Translations under genes and position numbers: made by a program
Origin: JAJZQZ01 sp963790415
Lineage (GTDB): Bacteria > Actinomycetota > Thermoleophilia > RBG-16-64-13
Length of the DNA stretch: 64,000 nt
Assembly: GCA_963790415.1 (NCBI GenBank)
Contig: CAWBOK010000003.1
Location: forward strand, 1 to 64,000
Direction: 5' to 3'
Part shown: one piece after another, positions 63,003 through 64,000 of the stretch
Layout: every line of letters begins with the position of its first letter
Numbering within the stretch: position 1 is the stretch's first letter
The notes under the pieces: model-generated
Told to the model about the DNA's origin: nothing
Databases searched by the model: none
What the model saw: only the letters and a program-made list of their open reading frames with translations

Positions 63003-64000
63003 CTACTCCGTGACCGGGAAGAGGCCGATGAGCTCGGGTTTGCCGTCCATGAGCCGGACCACCGACACCAGGACGATAGAGCACCCGGTTGGTGCCATAT
63101 GCCGTGGCGCCGCCGATCCGGCCCGGGCCGAATGTCGTCTGAAGGCTGCCATCGGCGGTCATGCTGTCGCGAACAGCGTCGACCTTCTCTGGATCGACAC
63201 TGCCGGCCTTCTGCAGGAGCTGCACAAGGGTCCAGATCTCGTCGTACGCGGAGAGCTCGTCGGATACGAACTCGCCGTACTTCGCTATGGACGCGTCGCT
63301 GACGGCGGCCATCTCAGGCGTCGGCTGGGTCATGTCCATACCGTTCACGATCACGTCGGTGCAGGCTGCCGCTCCGGCCGTCTTCACGAAGAACTCCGGC
63401 GCGAGAGGGGCTGTCGAGATGAAGACTCCCTTGAAGCCCAGATCGCGGGCGGCCCTTAGCTGAGCGTCGGCTTGGCCGTTCATCAAGGCGATGATCACAT
63501 CGGGCTTGCTCGCGATGGCTTTGGAATAGACGGGCACGAAATCGGTGACTCCGAACTCGAAGGGGTACGACCCGACGACCTCCAGACCCTTGTCCACGCA
63601 GATCTTCGTCGCGTCGGCGATAAGCGGCTCGTAGCCGATGTTCGGATAGACCATCGCCACCTTCTTCGCCTGCGGATAGGTCTTCACGAGATAGTCGATG
63701 TCTGGACCATGCGTGTCTTGGGGTGATATGGCCAGACGAATCTGCAGCGGTTTCTTCTCGCTCACGTCGGAAGAAGTGAAGGGCACGTTCACCCAGGAGA
63801 GGAGGTGCATCGTCTTAGTGGGAGCAGTGGACGTCACCTGATAGATGGCGTCGCTGGCGGGTTCGAGGATCTCGCCGGCAACGTACGTGGCGCCGTCTTC
63901 GTACACGAGCTTCTTCGCCGCCGTTCCGGAAGCTTCCGGGTTGCCTTTCCCGTCTTCGGAGACGATCTCGAGAAGGTACTTCTTGTCGCCGATCTGGACG
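63003..64000 (-). CDS. livK: ABC transporter substrate-binding protein LivK-like, partial, one frameshift
   Basis: The frame is open to the right edge, so the signal peptide and first domain start lie outside. Visible text matches a Leu/Ile/Val-binding fold: LIADATKICVDKGLEVVGSY, DFVPVYSKAIASKPDVIIA and ELSAYDEIWTLVQLLQKAGS. One extra base near 63067-63074 breaks the frame. The restored end is a SVVRLMDGKPELIGLFPVTE-like tail with TAG at 63005-63003. Binds the substrate for the Liv permease, perhaps an amide or amino compound rather than leucine. Confidence 0.85.

Overview
The window is a high-GC bacterial chromosome segment (about 6.7-64 kb) joined at its left end to two unrelated phage-derived pieces. 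Gene style (GTG/TTG starts, an apparently leaderless mRNA, an alcohol dehydrogenase of the NDMA-dependent type, high GC) suggests an uncultured anaerobic or facultative Actinomycetota-like lineage. Chloroflexota cannot be excluded: no rRNA, tRNA or other phylogenetic marker is present.

Layout. (1) 1-6140: high-GC actinophage-like DNA with tape-measure end, minor tail proteins, endolysin, small membrane proteins, a small Lsr2-like protein and a truncated tyrosine integrase. Reading frames are broken many times. (2) 6141 to about 6700: a piece of AT-richer phage structural genes, cut at the same base as the integrase; this looks like an assembly chimera. (3) 6.7-19 kb: a surface-glycan locus with a Wzm/Wzt exporter, methyltransferases, glycosyltransferases, a polysaccharide deacetylase and a FemAB/BioF2-like acyltransferase. 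(4) 19-32 kb: a multiheme cytochrome island. Leftward genes encode a TPR membrane protein, an NHL beta-propeller, two almost identical tandem 397-residue secreted cytochromes (six CXXCH plus one CX9CH each) and a 10-heme lipoprotein. Rightward genes encode two membrane-anchored 12-heme proteins. Two convergent O-antigen-ligase/TPR proteins follow. This looks like an extracellular electron transfer locus, possibly of the cytochrome-filament kind, set inside a glycosylation locus.

(5) 32-36.7 kb: endonuclease III, a 3-hydroxyacyl-CoA dehydrogenase, a phenylacetate-CoA-ligase-like enzyme and a CNNM/CorC transporter. (6) 36.7-47.1 kb: an eight-gene leftward operon with two CrtI-like FAD oxidoreductases, an unrecognised protein, an SDR, a split PEP-synthase-like phosphotransferase with the subunit plan of phenylphosphate synthase, an HD protein and a tungsten aldehyde:ferredoxin oxidoreductase. 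It resembles an anaerobic activation pathway for a phenolic or alicyclic substrate. (7) 47.2-53.2 kb: DUF456 and ACT proteins, then three toxin-antitoxin or TA-like modules (VapBC, an undescribed three-gene set, MntA-HepT) around a hybrid-cluster protein. (8) 53.2-64 kb: LysR regulator, aminotransferase, M20 amidohydrolase, alcohol dehydrogenase, YtcJ-type amidohydrolase and a LivFGMHK importer that runs off the right edge.

About 17 single-base frame breaks interrupt otherwise intact chromosomal genes. Some 15 of them are one extra base, usually G in the coding strand. They are annotated as single genes with the break position given.
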